Assembly: GCA_947085045.1 (NCBI GenBank)
Contig: CAMTUU010000003.1
Location: forward strand, 62,001 to 126,000
Origin: Pseudolysinimonas_A sp947085045
GTDB taxonomy: Bacteria > Actinomycetota > Actinomycetes > Actinomycetales > Microbacteriaceae
DNA: 64,000 bases
Direction of reading: 5' to 3'
Shown: positions 52,771 to 61,463 of the stretch, one piece after another
How the letters are laid out: each line of letters opens with the position of its first letter
Numbering within the stretch: position 1 is the stretch's first letter
Made by a program: the position numbers and the translations under genes
The notes under the pieces: model-generated
What the model saw: the letters and a program-made list of their open reading frames with translations, nothing else
The model's database searches: none
Told to the model about the DNA's origin: nothing

Positions 52771-54039
52771 GTGCGCATCCTGGTCCTCGGCTCCGGCGCC
52801 CGCGAGCACGCGATCGTCACCGCGCTGCGGGCGGAGGATGCCGATCACGAGATCATCGCCGCCCCGGGCAACGCCGGAATCGCCGCCGAACCGGGCGTGA
52901 CGTCGCTCGGTCTGGACGTCACCGACGGCGAGCCGGTTGCCGAGTTCGCCCGCGACGAGCACGTCGACCTCGTCGTCATCGGACCCGAGGCTCCCCTGGT
53001 CGCCGGCGTCGCGGATGTCGTCCGCGCCGCCGGCGTCCCGGTGTTCGGTCCCGACCGGGCGGCCGCCGCACTCGAGGGCTCGAAGACCTTCGCGAAGCGC
53101 ATCATGGACATCTCCGGCGTTCCGACCGGACGCTCGGTGCACGCCGCCACGCTCGACGAGGTCGGCGCCGCGCTCGACGAACTCGGCGCCCCGCACGTCG
53201 TCAAGGCCGACGGGCTCGCCGCCGGGAAGGGCGTGATCGTCACCGACGATCGGGATGCGGCCCTCGCCCACGCGGCGCAGTACCTGCCGCAGGGTCCCGT
53301 GCTCGTCGAGGAGTTCCTCGGCGGTCCCGAGGTGTCGCTGTTCTTCCTGGCCGACGGCCACGACGTGCTGCCGCTGAGTCCCGCGCAGGACTACAAGCGC
53401 GCGTTCGACGGGGATGCCGGCCCCAACACCGGCGGCATGGGCGCCTACTCGCCGCTGCCCTGGCTCGACCAGATGTTCGGCTCCGAGGCGGAGTTCGTCG
53501 ACGAGGTGCGCCGCACGATCGCGCTCCCCACCATCCGCACGCTCGAAGCCGAGGGCACCCCGTTCGCCGGTCTGCTCTACTGCGGGCTCGTGCTGACCGA
53601 CCGCGGCATCCGCGTGATCGAGTTCAACGCGCGCTTCGGCGACCCCGAGACCCAGGTGGTGCTGCCGCGGCTGGTGACCCCGCTGTCGACGCTGCTGCTC
53701 GCCGCGGCCACGCGCGGCCTCGGGGGGATGCCCGACCCCGAGTTCTCGCCCGAGTCCGCCGTCGTCGTCGTGCTGGCGAGCGAAGGCTATCCCGAGGCGC
53801 CGGTGACCGGACGCGAGATCACCGGGCTCGACACCGCGCTTCCCATCGGGGTGACGATCGCGCACGCTGCGACCGCCCGCGACGGCGATCGGATGCTCGC
53901 GACCGGCGGGCGCGTGCTGGGCGTCGTGTCCCGGGGCGACGGGTTCGGGGCCGCCCGGGCCGCCGCGTACATCGCGCTGGCCGGCATCCATCTCGAGGGC
54001 GGGCATCACCGCCACGACATCGCGGAAAGAGTGCAGTGA
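52771..54039 (+). CDS. purD: Phosphoribosylamine-glycine ligase
   Basis: Second step of purine synthesis, giving GAR. 422-residue ATP-grasp enzyme: VLGSGAREHAI at the N-terminus, VVIGPEAPLVAGVAD, VKADGLAAGKGV, NTGGMGAYSP and VIEFNARFGDPETQ are all diagnostic. The GTG at 52771 comes 6 bases after TACTCT, so the mRNA is probably leaderless. purC follows 13 bp downstream. Confidence 0.96.
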   Translation: MRILVLGSGAREHAIVTALRAEDADHEIIAAPGNAGIAAEPGVTSLGLDVTDGEPVAEFARDEHVDLVVIGPEAPLVAGVADVVRAAGVPVFGPDRAAAALEGSKTFAKRIMDISGVPTGRSVHAATLDEVGAALDELGAPHVVKADGLAAGKGVIVTDDRDAALAHAAQYLPQGPVLVEEFLGGPEVSLFFLADGHDVLPLSPAQDYKRAFDGDAGPNTGGMGAYSPLPWLDQMFGSEAEFVDEVRRTIALPTIRTLEAEGTPFAGLLYCGLVLTDRGIRVIEFNARFGDPETQVVLPRLVTPLSTLLLAAATRGLGGMPDPEFSPESAVVVVLASEGYPEAPVTGREITGLDTALPIGVTIAHAATARDGDRMLATGGRVLGVVSRGDGFGAARAAAYIALAGIHLEGGHHRHDIAERVQ

Positions 54040-54052
54040 TGGGACAGAAGCA

Positions 54053-54937
54053 GTGATCGGCGACTCCCGTCTCGAAGCCCTCGGCTGGCACCACCGGTAC
54101 TCCGGCAAGGTGCGCGACCTGTACGAGTCGACCTCGCATCCCGGGCGTCTGCTCGTCGTCACCTCCGACCGGGTCAGCGCGTTCGACCACATCCTCGAGC
54201 CCGGCATCCCGGGCAAGGGCGCGCTGCTCACCCAGCTGTCGCTGTGGTGGTTCGGCAAGCTCGGCGAGCCGACGCACCTCGCGGCGGCGCACCCGTCGCT
54301 CGGCGCGCACCTTCCCGACGAGATCGCGCCGCGCACGATGATCGTGCACGCGCTCGAGATGTTCCCGATCGAGTGCGTCGTGCGCGGCTACCTCGCCGGG
54401 TCCGGCTGGGCCGAGTACCGGGCGACGCAGTCGGTGTGCGGGGTTCCGCTGCCCGCGGGCCTCGAGGAGGGCGACGAGCTGCCCGAGCCGATCTTCACCC
54501 CGGCGTTCAAGGCTCCGCTCGGCGAGCATGACGAGAACATCACCTTCGAGCGGATGGCCGAGATCGTCGGCGACGCGGATGCCGTCATGCTGCGGGATGC
54601 GAGCCTGCGCATCTTCATGACCGCGACCGACATCGCCAAGGAGCGCGGCATCCTGCTCGCCGACACCAAGTTCGAGTTCGGCCGCGACCCCGAGACCGGC
54701 GGCGCGGTGCTCGCCGACGAGGTGCTCACCTCGGACTCGAGCCGCTACTGGGACGCCGCGAACTACGCCGCCGGCGGACCGAACCGGCTCGAGAGCTTCG
54801 ACAAGCAGATCGTGCGCGACTGGCTCGCCGCGAACTGGGACAAGACCGGCGACCCGCCCGAACTGCCCGCCGAGATCGTCGAGCGCACGGCCACCCGCTA
54901 CCAGGAACTCGTCGACCGGTTCCTGATCGACGCGTGA
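54053..54937 (+). CDS. purC: Phosphoribosylaminoimidazole-succinocarboxamide synthase
   Basis: Joins CAIR and aspartate to SAICAR. 294 residues with YSGKVRDLYES at the start, SDRVSAFDHILEPGIPGKG, IECVVRGYLAGSGWAEY, and LADTKFEFG and DEVLTSDSSRYW at the end, the SAICAR synthase signatures. The GTG at 54053 follows GGACAG. Co-transcribed with purD and overlapping the GNAT gene by 4 bp. Confidence 0.96.
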   Translation: MIGDSRLEALGWHHRYSGKVRDLYESTSHPGRLLVVTSDRVSAFDHILEPGIPGKGALLTQLSLWWFGKLGEPTHLAAAHPSLGAHLPDEIAPRTMIVHALEMFPIECVVRGYLAGSGWAEYRATQSVCGVPLPAGLEEGDELPEPIFTPAFKAPLGEHDENITFERMAEIVGDADAVMLRDASLRIFMTATDIAKERGILLADTKFEFGRDPETGGAVLADEVLTSDSSRYWDAANYAAGGPNRLESFDKQIVRDWLAANWDKTGDPPELPAEIVERTATRYQELVDRFLIDA

Positions 54938-55383
54938 TCGAGGTGCGGGCCGTCGGCTGGGACGACGCCGCCGGAGTCGCCCTGCGCGACGCCCAGCAGA
55001 CCGAGGTCTCGGCGCGGTACGGCGTCGACGACTCCGAGCCGGGCGTGACGCCGTCGGCGGCCGACATCACGCTGTTCCTCGTCGCGTTCGACGGCGACCG
55101 ACCGGTGGGCTGCGGCGGGCTGCGCTCTCTCGACGCGACCCGCGGCGAGGTGAAGCGCATGTACGTCGTGCCCGGGCGGCGCGGCACCGGCGTCTCGACG
55201 ACGATCCTCCACGCGCTCGAAGACGCGGCGCGCACGCTCGGCTGGGCGGAACTGCTGCTCGAGACCGGCACCGAGCAACCCGACGCGATGCGGTTCTACG
55301 AGCGGGAGGGGTTCACCTCCATCCCGAACTACGGGCACTACGTCGGCTCCGAGCAGTCGCGGTGCTACGCGAAGCGGCTCTGA
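54934..55383 (+). CDS. GNAT-family N-acetyltransferase
   Basis: 149 residues with the acetyl-CoA loop VKRMYVVPGRRGTGVSTTILHAL (Q/RxxGxG-type) and the C-terminal FYEREGFTSIPNYGHY pattern. The substrate is unknown. The GTG at 54934 overlaps the purC stop (GTGA), so it is expressed with the purine genes. A decayed second GNAT gene follows directly in the same frame. Confidence 0.87.
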   Translation: MIEVRAVGWDDAAGVALRDAQQTEVSARYGVDDSEPGVTPSAADITLFLVAFDGDRPVGCGGLRSLDATRGEVKRMYVVPGRRGTGVSTTILHALEDAARTLGWAELLLETGTEQPDAMRFYEREGFTSIPNYGHYVGSEQSRCYAKRL

Positions 55384-55749
55384 ACGGCCGGGAGTTGCGC
55401 GGACGCCGGCGACGCCCCCGAGCTGCGCGGGATCCAGCTCGCCTGCTGGGTCGCCGAGGCTTTCGACGACGTGAGGCGCGGCAAGGTGCACGGCGACGCG
55501 CGGGAGATCGGCCGGCTGATGGTCGCGCCCGACCTCGCCGGGCGCGGACTCGGGCGTTTCCTCCTGGCGTGGATCGAGGAGCGGATTCCCGACGACATCC
55601 GCCGCCTCGTGCTGTTCACGGGCGCCAAGAGCGCTCGCAACCTGCGCATCTACACGGGCGCCGGCTACGCGCTCGACGGCGAGTCCGACGGAGTCGCTCT
55701 CTTCTCGAAGCCGCGGGAATCGCGCTGTGCCGCGATCTGTTGTAGATGA
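55384..55749 (+). pseudogene. GNAT acetyltransferase remnant with internal deletion
   Basis: Directly after the stop of the preceding GNAT gene, and in the same frame, comes DAPELRGIQLACWVAEAFDD, the N-terminus of a GNAT family I recognise. It is joined to GDAREIGRLMVAPDLAGRGLGRF and LVLFTGAKSARNLRIYTGAGY, its C-terminal half. About 45-60 residues expected between ACWVxEA and the EIGRLMVAP strand are missing, and there is no start codon before the first segment. A short product from the GTG at 55471 would lack the first half of the fold. Confidence 0.65.
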
Positions 55750-55750
55750 C

Positions 55751-56617
55751 GTGACAACGACTCTGCTCGCCGACGACACCGCCATGGGCGCGGTGACGCT
55801 CAACGTCGCCGACCTGGATGGCATGACCGCCTACTACCGGGATGCCGTCGGTCTCGACCTGCTGTCCGCCGACGGCCCGCGCGTCGTGCTCGGCCGCGAC
55901 ACCCGTCCGGTGGTCGTGCTCGAGCACTCCCCGGAGCTGAGGCACGCCGCCCCGCACGAGGCGGGACTCTTCCACACCGCGATCGTCTTCGACAGCGAGG
56001 CCGCCCTGGCCGCCGCCGTCTACTCGGTCGCGCAGAAGCACCCGCGGTCGTTCACCGGCTCGAGCGACCACCGGGTCAGCAAGGCGTTCTACTTCGACGA
56101 CCCGGAGGGCAACGGCGTCGAACTGTACTGGGACCGCGACCGATCCACCTGGAGCTGGGTGCACGGCACCGTCGAGATGACCACCCTCTACCTCGACCCG
56201 AACGCGTTCCTGCAGGAGCACCTCACCGAGGAGGGTGCCGCCGGGGCCGGATTCGGGGACGCGCGGGTGGGCCACATCCACCTCTCCGTCGGCGACATCG
56301 CGTCGGCCCGCGAGTTCTACGTGAACCGGCTCGGGTTCGCCGAGACGCTCGACTACGGCGGGCAGGCGCTGTTCGTGTCCGCGGGCGGCTACCACCACCA
56401 CCTGGCGATGAACACCTGGAAGGCCGCCGGCGCCGGTCGCCGGCAGCGCACTCTCGGCCTCGGTCGGGTCGACCTCGTGCTGCCCGCCGCCGACGATCTC
56501 GGGGAGCTGCAGGAGCGGATGACGCACTACGGGCTGCAGACCCGCGACACCGGCGCCTCGCTCGAGTTCGATGACCCCTGGGCCAACTTGATTCGCGCCA
56601 CCACCACCGCGGGTTGA
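55751..56617 (+). CDS. Double VOC-domain (glyoxalase/dioxygenase fold) protein, CatE-like
   Basis: 288 residues made of two vicinal-oxygen-chelate modules (about 12-130 and 170-285). Metal-ligand candidates are His in FHTAIVF, Glu in GNGVELYW, His in GHIHLSV and His in YHHHLAMNTW; the last matches CatE-type catechol 2,3-dioxygenases. The substrate is unknown. The GTG at 55751 begins MTTTLLADDTAMGAVTLNV; a GTG at 55727 would add eight residues from the pseudogene end. Its stop codon lies inside the left arm of a 16-bp palindrome. Confidence 0.85.
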   Translation: MTTTLLADDTAMGAVTLNVADLDGMTAYYRDAVGLDLLSADGPRVVLGRDTRPVVVLEHSPELRHAAPHEAGLFHTAIVFDSEAALAAAVYSVAQKHPRSFTGSSDHRVSKAFYFDDPEGNGVELYWDRDRSTWSWVHGTVEMTTLYLDPNAFLQEHLTEEGAAGAGFGDARVGHIHLSVGDIASAREFYVNRLGFAETLDYGGQALFVSAGGYHHHLAMNTWKAAGAGRRQRTLGLGRVDLVLPAADDLGELQERMTHYGLQTRDTGASLEFDDPWANLIRATTTAG

Positions 56618-56715
56618 GTGCCCGCCGCAGCCCGGTGTATCGAAACCCGCCCCGAGCAGCCCGGATGGTGGGTCTCGATACACCGCCCGCTTCGCGGTCG
56701 GCACTCAACCCGCGG
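56607..56715. repeat. Nested palindromic element between convergent genes
   Basis: Outer arms CCGCGGGTTGAGTGCC (56607-56622) and GGCACTCAACCCGCGG (56700-56715) are a perfect 16-bp inverted repeat. Inner arms at 56634-56648 and 56670-56684 (core GGTGTATCGA) match at 14 of 15 positions. It looks like a REP-type extragenic palindrome of Microbacteriaceae and may terminate transcription from both sides. The outer core recurs at 18935-18979. Confidence 0.8.
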
Positions 56716-56719
56716 GAGG

Positions 56720-57892
56720 TCAGAGGACTTTGACGGGCTTCGGATCGGGGCGGAGGCCGACCCGCACCGCGGAGTGGGCGCGGGCGTGCATCATCGCTGA
56801 CTCGATGCCCTCGAGCGGATGCACGTCGCCGACGAGTTCCGCGAGCGACGCCGACTCGGGACGTTCGAGGAACCGCACCGCCTGCAGCAGGTGCTCGGGC
56901 GCGTAGTTGTGCACGCCGCGGATCGTGAACAGGCGGCGCACGACCTGCTCGGGATCGACCGCGACGGTCGACGTCGGCGAGACGCTGCCGACGAGCACGA
57001 GCACGGCGCCGAGGTCGCCGGCGGCGAGCAGCGACTGCACGGCCGAGGGCGCCCCGGAGAGTTCGAGGGCGATGTGGTAGCCGGACCGCGCAGCGGGGAT
57101 CCGGCGCAGCGCCTGGGCGAGTCCGTCGGCGGTGCCGTCGCCGACCGAGGCGGCGCCGAACTCGCGGGCGGCATCCCGGCGATCGCGATCGGGGTCGGTG
57201 GCGACGACCGTGGCTCCTTCGGCGACCGCGGCGGCGACGGCGGTGAGGCCGAGCATGCCGCAGCCCGAGATCGCGACGACCGCGCCGGCGACGGGACGGA
57301 TGGCACGGGCGGCATCCAGCGCGGCCATCACCGTCGCGGTCGAGCACGACGCGGGCGCGAACAGCTCGGGCACCGCGTCGTCGGCGATCGCGACGATCGG
57401 GGTGCGGGCGCGGAGGTGCACGTGCGACGCGAACCCGCCCGAGAGCTCCCAGCCCCGCGTCATCCGCGCGTGTCCGTACTTCTGCAGCGAGACGCACTTC
57501 TGCGGCAGCCCGGCGTGGCAGTACCGGCAGCGTCCGCAGTCGACGGCGACGCCCCAGACGACCCGCTGCCCGACGGCCAGCGCCGTGCCCTCGACGGTGC
57601 GCGGGGCACGACCCGGGCCGAGCGCGACGACGCGGCCGACCTGCTCGTGGCCGAGCACGAGGGGCAACGGGCCGCTGCGCGCGCCGGTGACGGTGTGCAC
57701 GTCGGAGCCGCAGATCGTGGCGAGTTCGACGGCGACGAGCGCCTCGCCGTGGGCGAGCACGAGCTCGGGCACGGCGACCGGCTCGAACGGCAAGCCGACG
57801 CCGCGGAAGACCTGCGCCTCCATCCCCCCGGTGACGTGCACGCCGGTGGAGATCGGTCCCGTGGTCGCCTTCAGCGGCGCTGCGGTGGTCAC
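56720..57892 (-). CDS. Zinc-binding alcohol dehydrogenase associated with phosphonate catabolism
   Basis: 390-residue MDR-type dehydrogenase. Catalytic zinc residues lie in ICGSDVHTV and LGHEQVG; the structural zinc site is CGRCRYCHAGLPQKC; the NAD site is AISGCGMLGL. It resembles the dehydrogenase family proposed to accompany phosphonate catabolism (HpnZ/TIGR03366 type). It is last in the phn operon and its GTG at 57892 overlaps the HAD stop by GTGA. It might oxidise the aldehyde released by C-P cleavage; that is an inference. Confidence 0.85.
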   Translation of the reverse strand: MTTAAPLKATTGPISTGVHVTGGMEAQVFRGVGLPFEPVAVPELVLAHGEALVAVELATICGSDVHTVTGARSGPLPLVLGHEQVGRVVALGPGRAPRTVEGTALAVGQRVVWGVAVDCGRCRYCHAGLPQKCVSLQKYGHARMTRGWELSGGFASHVHLRARTPIVAIADDAVPELFAPASCSTATVMAALDAARAIRPVAGAVVAISGCGMLGLTAVAAAVAEGATVVATDPDRDRRDAAREFGAASVGDGTADGLAQALRRIPAARSGYHIALELSGAPSAVQSLLAAGDLGAVLVLVGSVSPTSTVAVDPEQVVRRLFTIRGVHNYAPEHLLQAVRFLERPESASLAELVGDVHPLEGIESAMMHARAHSAVRVGLRPDPKPVKVL

Positions 57893-58554
57893 GGCAACGC
57901 CTCCGGCAGATCCGCGACGCTCGCCAGCACCAGGTCGGCGCCGCCCGCGCGGAGCGTCGCCTCGTCGCGAGAGCCGGTGAGCACGCCCACGACCAGGCCG
58001 GCGCCCGCGGCCTGGCCGCTCGCGGCATCCGATTCGGTGTCGCCGACGACGATCGTCGCCGCGACCGACGACGTCTGCGTGCGGATCACCGACATCAGCA
58101 CGAGGTCGGGGGCGGGCCGCCCGCGACCGGCGTCCTCGGGGGTGAGCACGACGTCGGCGAGCTCCTTCCAGCCGAGGGCCTTCAGGATGGCGTTCGCGGT
58201 CGTCGGCGCGAAGCCGGTCGTGAACGCGATCTTCAGCCCGCGGGCCTTGAGCGCGCGGATGGTGTCCTCCGCGCCGGGGATCGCCTCGCACTGCCCGTCG
58301 TCGATGAGCTCGCGGTAGGCGCGCTCGAACTCGGTGTTGATCTCCTGCGCGGTATCCTCGTCGGCGAAATGCCGGAACACCTCGATCTTCGACTGGCCCA
58401 TCGTGTCGCGCACCCACTGGATCGCGGCCTTGCGCCCCTCGTCGGTGCGCTTGACGCGGTCCCAGGCGCGGGCGAAGGCACCCTCGATGATCCCGTCGTC
58501 GACGACGGTGGTGCCGGCCAGATCGAGCACGACGAGTTCGTAGGGCGTGGTCAT
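57889..58554 (-). CDS. Phosphonatase-like HAD hydrolase
   Basis: 221 residues of the HAD family closest to phosphonoacetaldehyde hydrolase (PhnX-like, TIGR03351 type). Motif I is DLAGTT with nucleophile Asp11; the lysine in TMGQSKIEVF (Lys56) is placed like the PhnX Schiff-base Lys; motif III is near GRGRPAPDL and motif IV VVGDTESDA. It may split the C-P bond of phosphonoacetaldehyde or dephosphorylate a related product. Overlaps the FAD gene by ATGA and the dehydrogenase by GTGA. Confidence 0.85.
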   Translation of the reverse strand: MTTPYELVVLDLAGTTVVDDGIIEGAFARAWDRVKRTDEGRKAAIQWVRDTMGQSKIEVFRHFADEDTAQEINTEFERAYRELIDDGQCEAIPGAEDTIRALKARGLKIAFTTGFAPTTANAILKALGWKELADVVLTPEDAGRGRPAPDLVLMSVIRTQTSSVAATIVVGDTESDAASGQAAGAGLVVGVLTGSRDEATLRAGGADLVLASVADLPEALP

Positions 58555-59651
58555 TGCGTTCCTCCAGGGTTGCCGAACAGTTCGTCGATCACGGTCGCGG
58601 CGAGGCCGAGGCCCGTCGTCATCCCGATGCCGGTGGTCACGCTGACGACGCGGATGCCGTCATCGGGCGCCGCGATCAGGAACGGCTCCGGCGCCGAGGC
58701 GTAGACACCCTGCCAGCGCTGCCGCACCCGCAGGGGCCGGCCGAATAGGTCGGCGGAGAGGCGGAGCAGCAGCTCGAACGCCTCCTCGTCCTGGAACGGG
58801 GCGATCGCGGCGCCCCGGTAGTGGGTGTCGCCGATCAGAAGCGTGCCGTCGGGCCGCTCGGTGTACATCTGGTTCACGTCGCGCTCGAACAGCTCCGGGC
58901 TCTCGCGGGCGTAGCGCTCGCGCACCGCGGCCGCCGCCTGGGTGTCGGCGAACGCCCGATAGCGCAGCATCGAGGTGCCCGTCAGCACCGGGATCGTCAG
59001 CCCGACCCCGTCGGCGAGCAACATGTCCAGCCCGCAGCGCTCGACGCCGTGGGCCTCCGCGATCTCGGGAAACAGCTGGTCGACGTCGAAGTTGACCGCG
59101 AACACGATCGCGTCGGCCGAGATGTCGCCGCGCGCGGTGTGCAGGGCCCCGGGAGAGACCCCGACCGCGGAGGTGCGCCAGCGGAACTCCACGCCCCGCG
59201 CCTCGAGGTACCGGGCGATCGCGGGTGCCGCCTCGCGCGGGTCGACCTGCAGATCCCGGGTGCGGCGCATCCCGCCGACCGCTCCGACGACCGGCACGAG
59301 GTCGGCGACCTGGGCTGCCGTGAGCAACCCCCCGAGACCCGCCTCCTCCAGCACGGCAAGCTCGTCGGCGGCCCGGGCGACCACCACCGAGCCCGTCTCG
59401 CGGGCCCAGAAGCCGGCGCGCGCGGCGAGGCGCAGCCAGAGGTCGCGCGAGCGGACGGCGTACTCCGCCGCGACGCCGGCGTGCACCGAGGTGCCGATCT
59501 GCCCGAAGTTGCGGATGCTCGAGCCGGTGATCGCGGTGGCGCGGTCGATCACGACGACGCGGAGGCCGCGCTCGACCGCGGCGGCGACATGCCCGAGCCC
59601 GACGATGCCGGCACCCACCACCGCGAGATCGAACCGCTGCTCCCCCGTCAC
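58551..59651 (-). CDS. FAD-dependent oxidoreductase of phosphonate operons (TIGR03364/HpnW type)
   Basis: 366-residue DAO-family amine oxidase-like flavoprotein: VVGAGIVGLGHVAAAVERG at the N-terminus binds FAD; RNFGQIG and GIGMTTGLGLA are typical. Relatives occur beside phosphonate transporters and phosphonatases and are thought to oxidise aminoalkylphosphonates, perhaps N-methylated 2-aminoethylphosphonate, to phosphonoacetaldehyde. The GTG at 59651 lies 6 bp after the phnE stop. Confidence 0.85.
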   Translation of the reverse strand: MTGEQRFDLAVVGAGIVGLGHVAAAVERGLRVVVIDRATAITGSSIRNFGQIGTSVHAGVAAEYAVRSRDLWLRLAARAGFWARETGSVVVARAADELAVLEEAGLGGLLTAAQVADLVPVVGAVGGMRRTRDLQVDPREAAPAIARYLEARGVEFRWRTSAVGVSPGALHTARGDISADAIVFAVNFDVDQLFPEIAEAHGVERCGLDMLLADGVGLTIPVLTGTSMLRYRAFADTQAAAAVRERYARESPELFERDVNQMYTERPDGTLLIGDTHYRGAAIAPFQDEEAFELLLRLSADLFGRPLRVRQRWQGVYASAPEPFLIAAPDDGIRVVSVTTGIGMTTGLGLAATVIDELFGNPGGTQ

Positions 59652-59657
59652 GCCGGC

Positions 59658-61463
59658 CTACTTCAGAGCGCGCCGGATGAGGATGCCCGCGGTCTCGACG
59701 ACGACCACCATGACGATGATCACCAGCAGGAACGCGATCACCTGGTCGAAGTGGCGGCCGGTGAGGGCGTTGAGCAGCAGAAAGCCGATCCCGCCGCCGC
59801 CGACGATGCCGAGCACCGTGGCCGAGCGGATGTTCTGCTCGAGCAGGTACATCAGGTGGCCCACCGTCGAGGGGACCGACATCGGCACCGTCGAGGAGAA
59901 GAAGACCTGCGGCCGGGTCCCCCCGGCCGCGACCAGCGCGCGCTCGGGTCCGCTCGGCACCTCCTCCATGGAGTCGCCGATGAGTTTGGCGAGCAGTCCG
60001 ACGCCGCCGATGCCGAGGGCGAGTGCCGCCGCCTGCGGCCCGAAGCCGGTCGCGATGATGAACAGGATCGCGATCACCAGATCGGGGATGGCGCGGATGA
60101 CGAGGGCGACGCCGCGGAAGAAGTTGCGCACGGCGCCGTTGGGGGCGACGTTGCGCGCCGAGAGCGGGCCGATGATCAGCGAGATCGCGGCGCCCATGAG
60201 GGTCGCCGCGAACGCGACCTGAACGGTCACCATGACGGCGGCGAGCACCGCATCCCACTCGCGATTGCCGAAGTTCGGGGGCCACACGGCGCGCCCGAGC
60301 TCGGGGTTGCTCACCTGGTCGAAGCGCCAGTCGGAGACGAGCCGCGTCAGGTCGGGCTGCACGTACACGAACGACGCGAGCACGATGGCGACGCCGACCC
60401 AGATCCACACCAGGTTGCTGACGCGACCCCGATCCCACGGTCGGCGCAGGGCGGCCTCGACACGCTCCGCGCCCGAAACCGGCACGGGCGCCGTCTTCAC
60501 GGTGGCGCGCAGGACGTTGCGCACGATGGTGTCGCCGATACCCCGGCCGGTGGGCCGCACGTTGAGCAGCTTCGAGCGCAGCGTCGAGGAGACGATCTCG
60601 AAGACGATGCAGAGCACGATGATGGTGACGACCAGCGGGATCACGCGGCGCATGCCCGCCGGGCCGGCGGCCAGTGCACCGCTCAGCTCGGCGCCGATGC
60701 CGGCCACCCCGACGTAGCCGAGGATGACGGTGCCGCGCAGGTTGATGTCTGCGCGGTGCAGCACGATCGCGATCCACGCCGGCAGCACCTGGGGGAACAC
60801 GCCCGACCAGAACTGCTGCGCGCGGGTACCGCCCGTGGAGCGGATCGCCGTGCGCGGGCCCTCGTCGACCTGCTCGCTGGCGTCGGCGAACATCTTCGAG
60901 ATCATGCCCACGGAATGCACCCCGACCGCGACGATCGCGGGCAGGATGCCCGAACCGAACCACAGGAAGATCAGGAACACGGCGATCGCCGCATCCGGGA
61001 TCGCCCGCGTCACGACGCCGATGCCGCGGCAGATCGCGAGCACGATCGGATGCGGCGTCGTGTTGCGGGCGGCACCGTAGGCGACCGGGATCGACAGCGC
61101 CGCAGCGAGGGCGGTGCCGGCGAGGGTGAGCGCGAGGGTGACGATGATGATGTCGACCATCCGCCAGATCGGCTCGAAGCCGACCCACTCGGTCGTGAAC
61201 GTCGTGCCCTCGGGGCCGCGCACACCGCTGACCTCCCAACCCGGCCACTCCATCGGCGTGGCCAGGCCGATGAACCGGGCCAGGTTGGTGCCGGTCGTCT
61301 CGAGGCTCTTCAGGCTGTAGTCGAGGCCGATGAACGACCACACGCCGAGCACGGCGATCGCGCCGATCGTCGCGTAGCTGACGATCGTCGACGCGCGCGG
61401 CCGAGGCCGCGGGAGCGTGGCGATGCGGTCGGCGATCGTCGGCGCCGGCGCGGTGGTCGTCAT
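59658..61463 (-). CDS. phnE: Phosphonate ABC transporter permease, two PhnE units fused
   Basis: 601 residues, twice the usual length. Each half has about six membrane helices and one coupling loop: EQVDEGPRTAIRSTGGTRAQ in the first and EEVPSGPERALVAAGGTRPQ in the second, each followed by a GxGGIG/GVAGIG-type segment. A single polypeptide therefore supplies both permease subunits. A 35-residue linker with RVEAALRRPWDRGR joins the halves. The ATG at 61463 overlaps the phnC stop by ATGA. Confidence 0.92.
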   Translation of the reverse strand: MTTTAPAPTIADRIATLPRPRPRASTIVSYATIGAIAVLGVWSFIGLDYSLKSLETTGTNLARFIGLATPMEWPGWEVSGVRGPEGTTFTTEWVGFEPIWRMVDIIIVTLALTLAGTALAAALSIPVAYGAARNTTPHPIVLAICRGIGVVTRAIPDAAIAVFLIFLWFGSGILPAIVAVGVHSVGMISKMFADASEQVDEGPRTAIRSTGGTRAQQFWSGVFPQVLPAWIAIVLHRADINLRGTVILGYVGVAGIGAELSGALAAGPAGMRRVIPLVVTIIVLCIVFEIVSSTLRSKLLNVRPTGRGIGDTIVRNVLRATVKTAPVPVSGAERVEAALRRPWDRGRVSNLVWIWVGVAIVLASFVYVQPDLTRLVSDWRFDQVSNPELGRAVWPPNFGNREWDAVLAAVMVTVQVAFAATLMGAAISLIIGPLSARNVAPNGAVRNFFRGVALVIRAIPDLVIAILFIIATGFGPQAAALALGIGGVGLLAKLIGDSMEEVPSGPERALVAAGGTRPQVFFSSTVPMSVPSTVGHLMYLLEQNIRSATVLGIVGGGGIGFLLLNALTGRHFDQVIAFLLVIIVMVVVVETAGILIRRALK

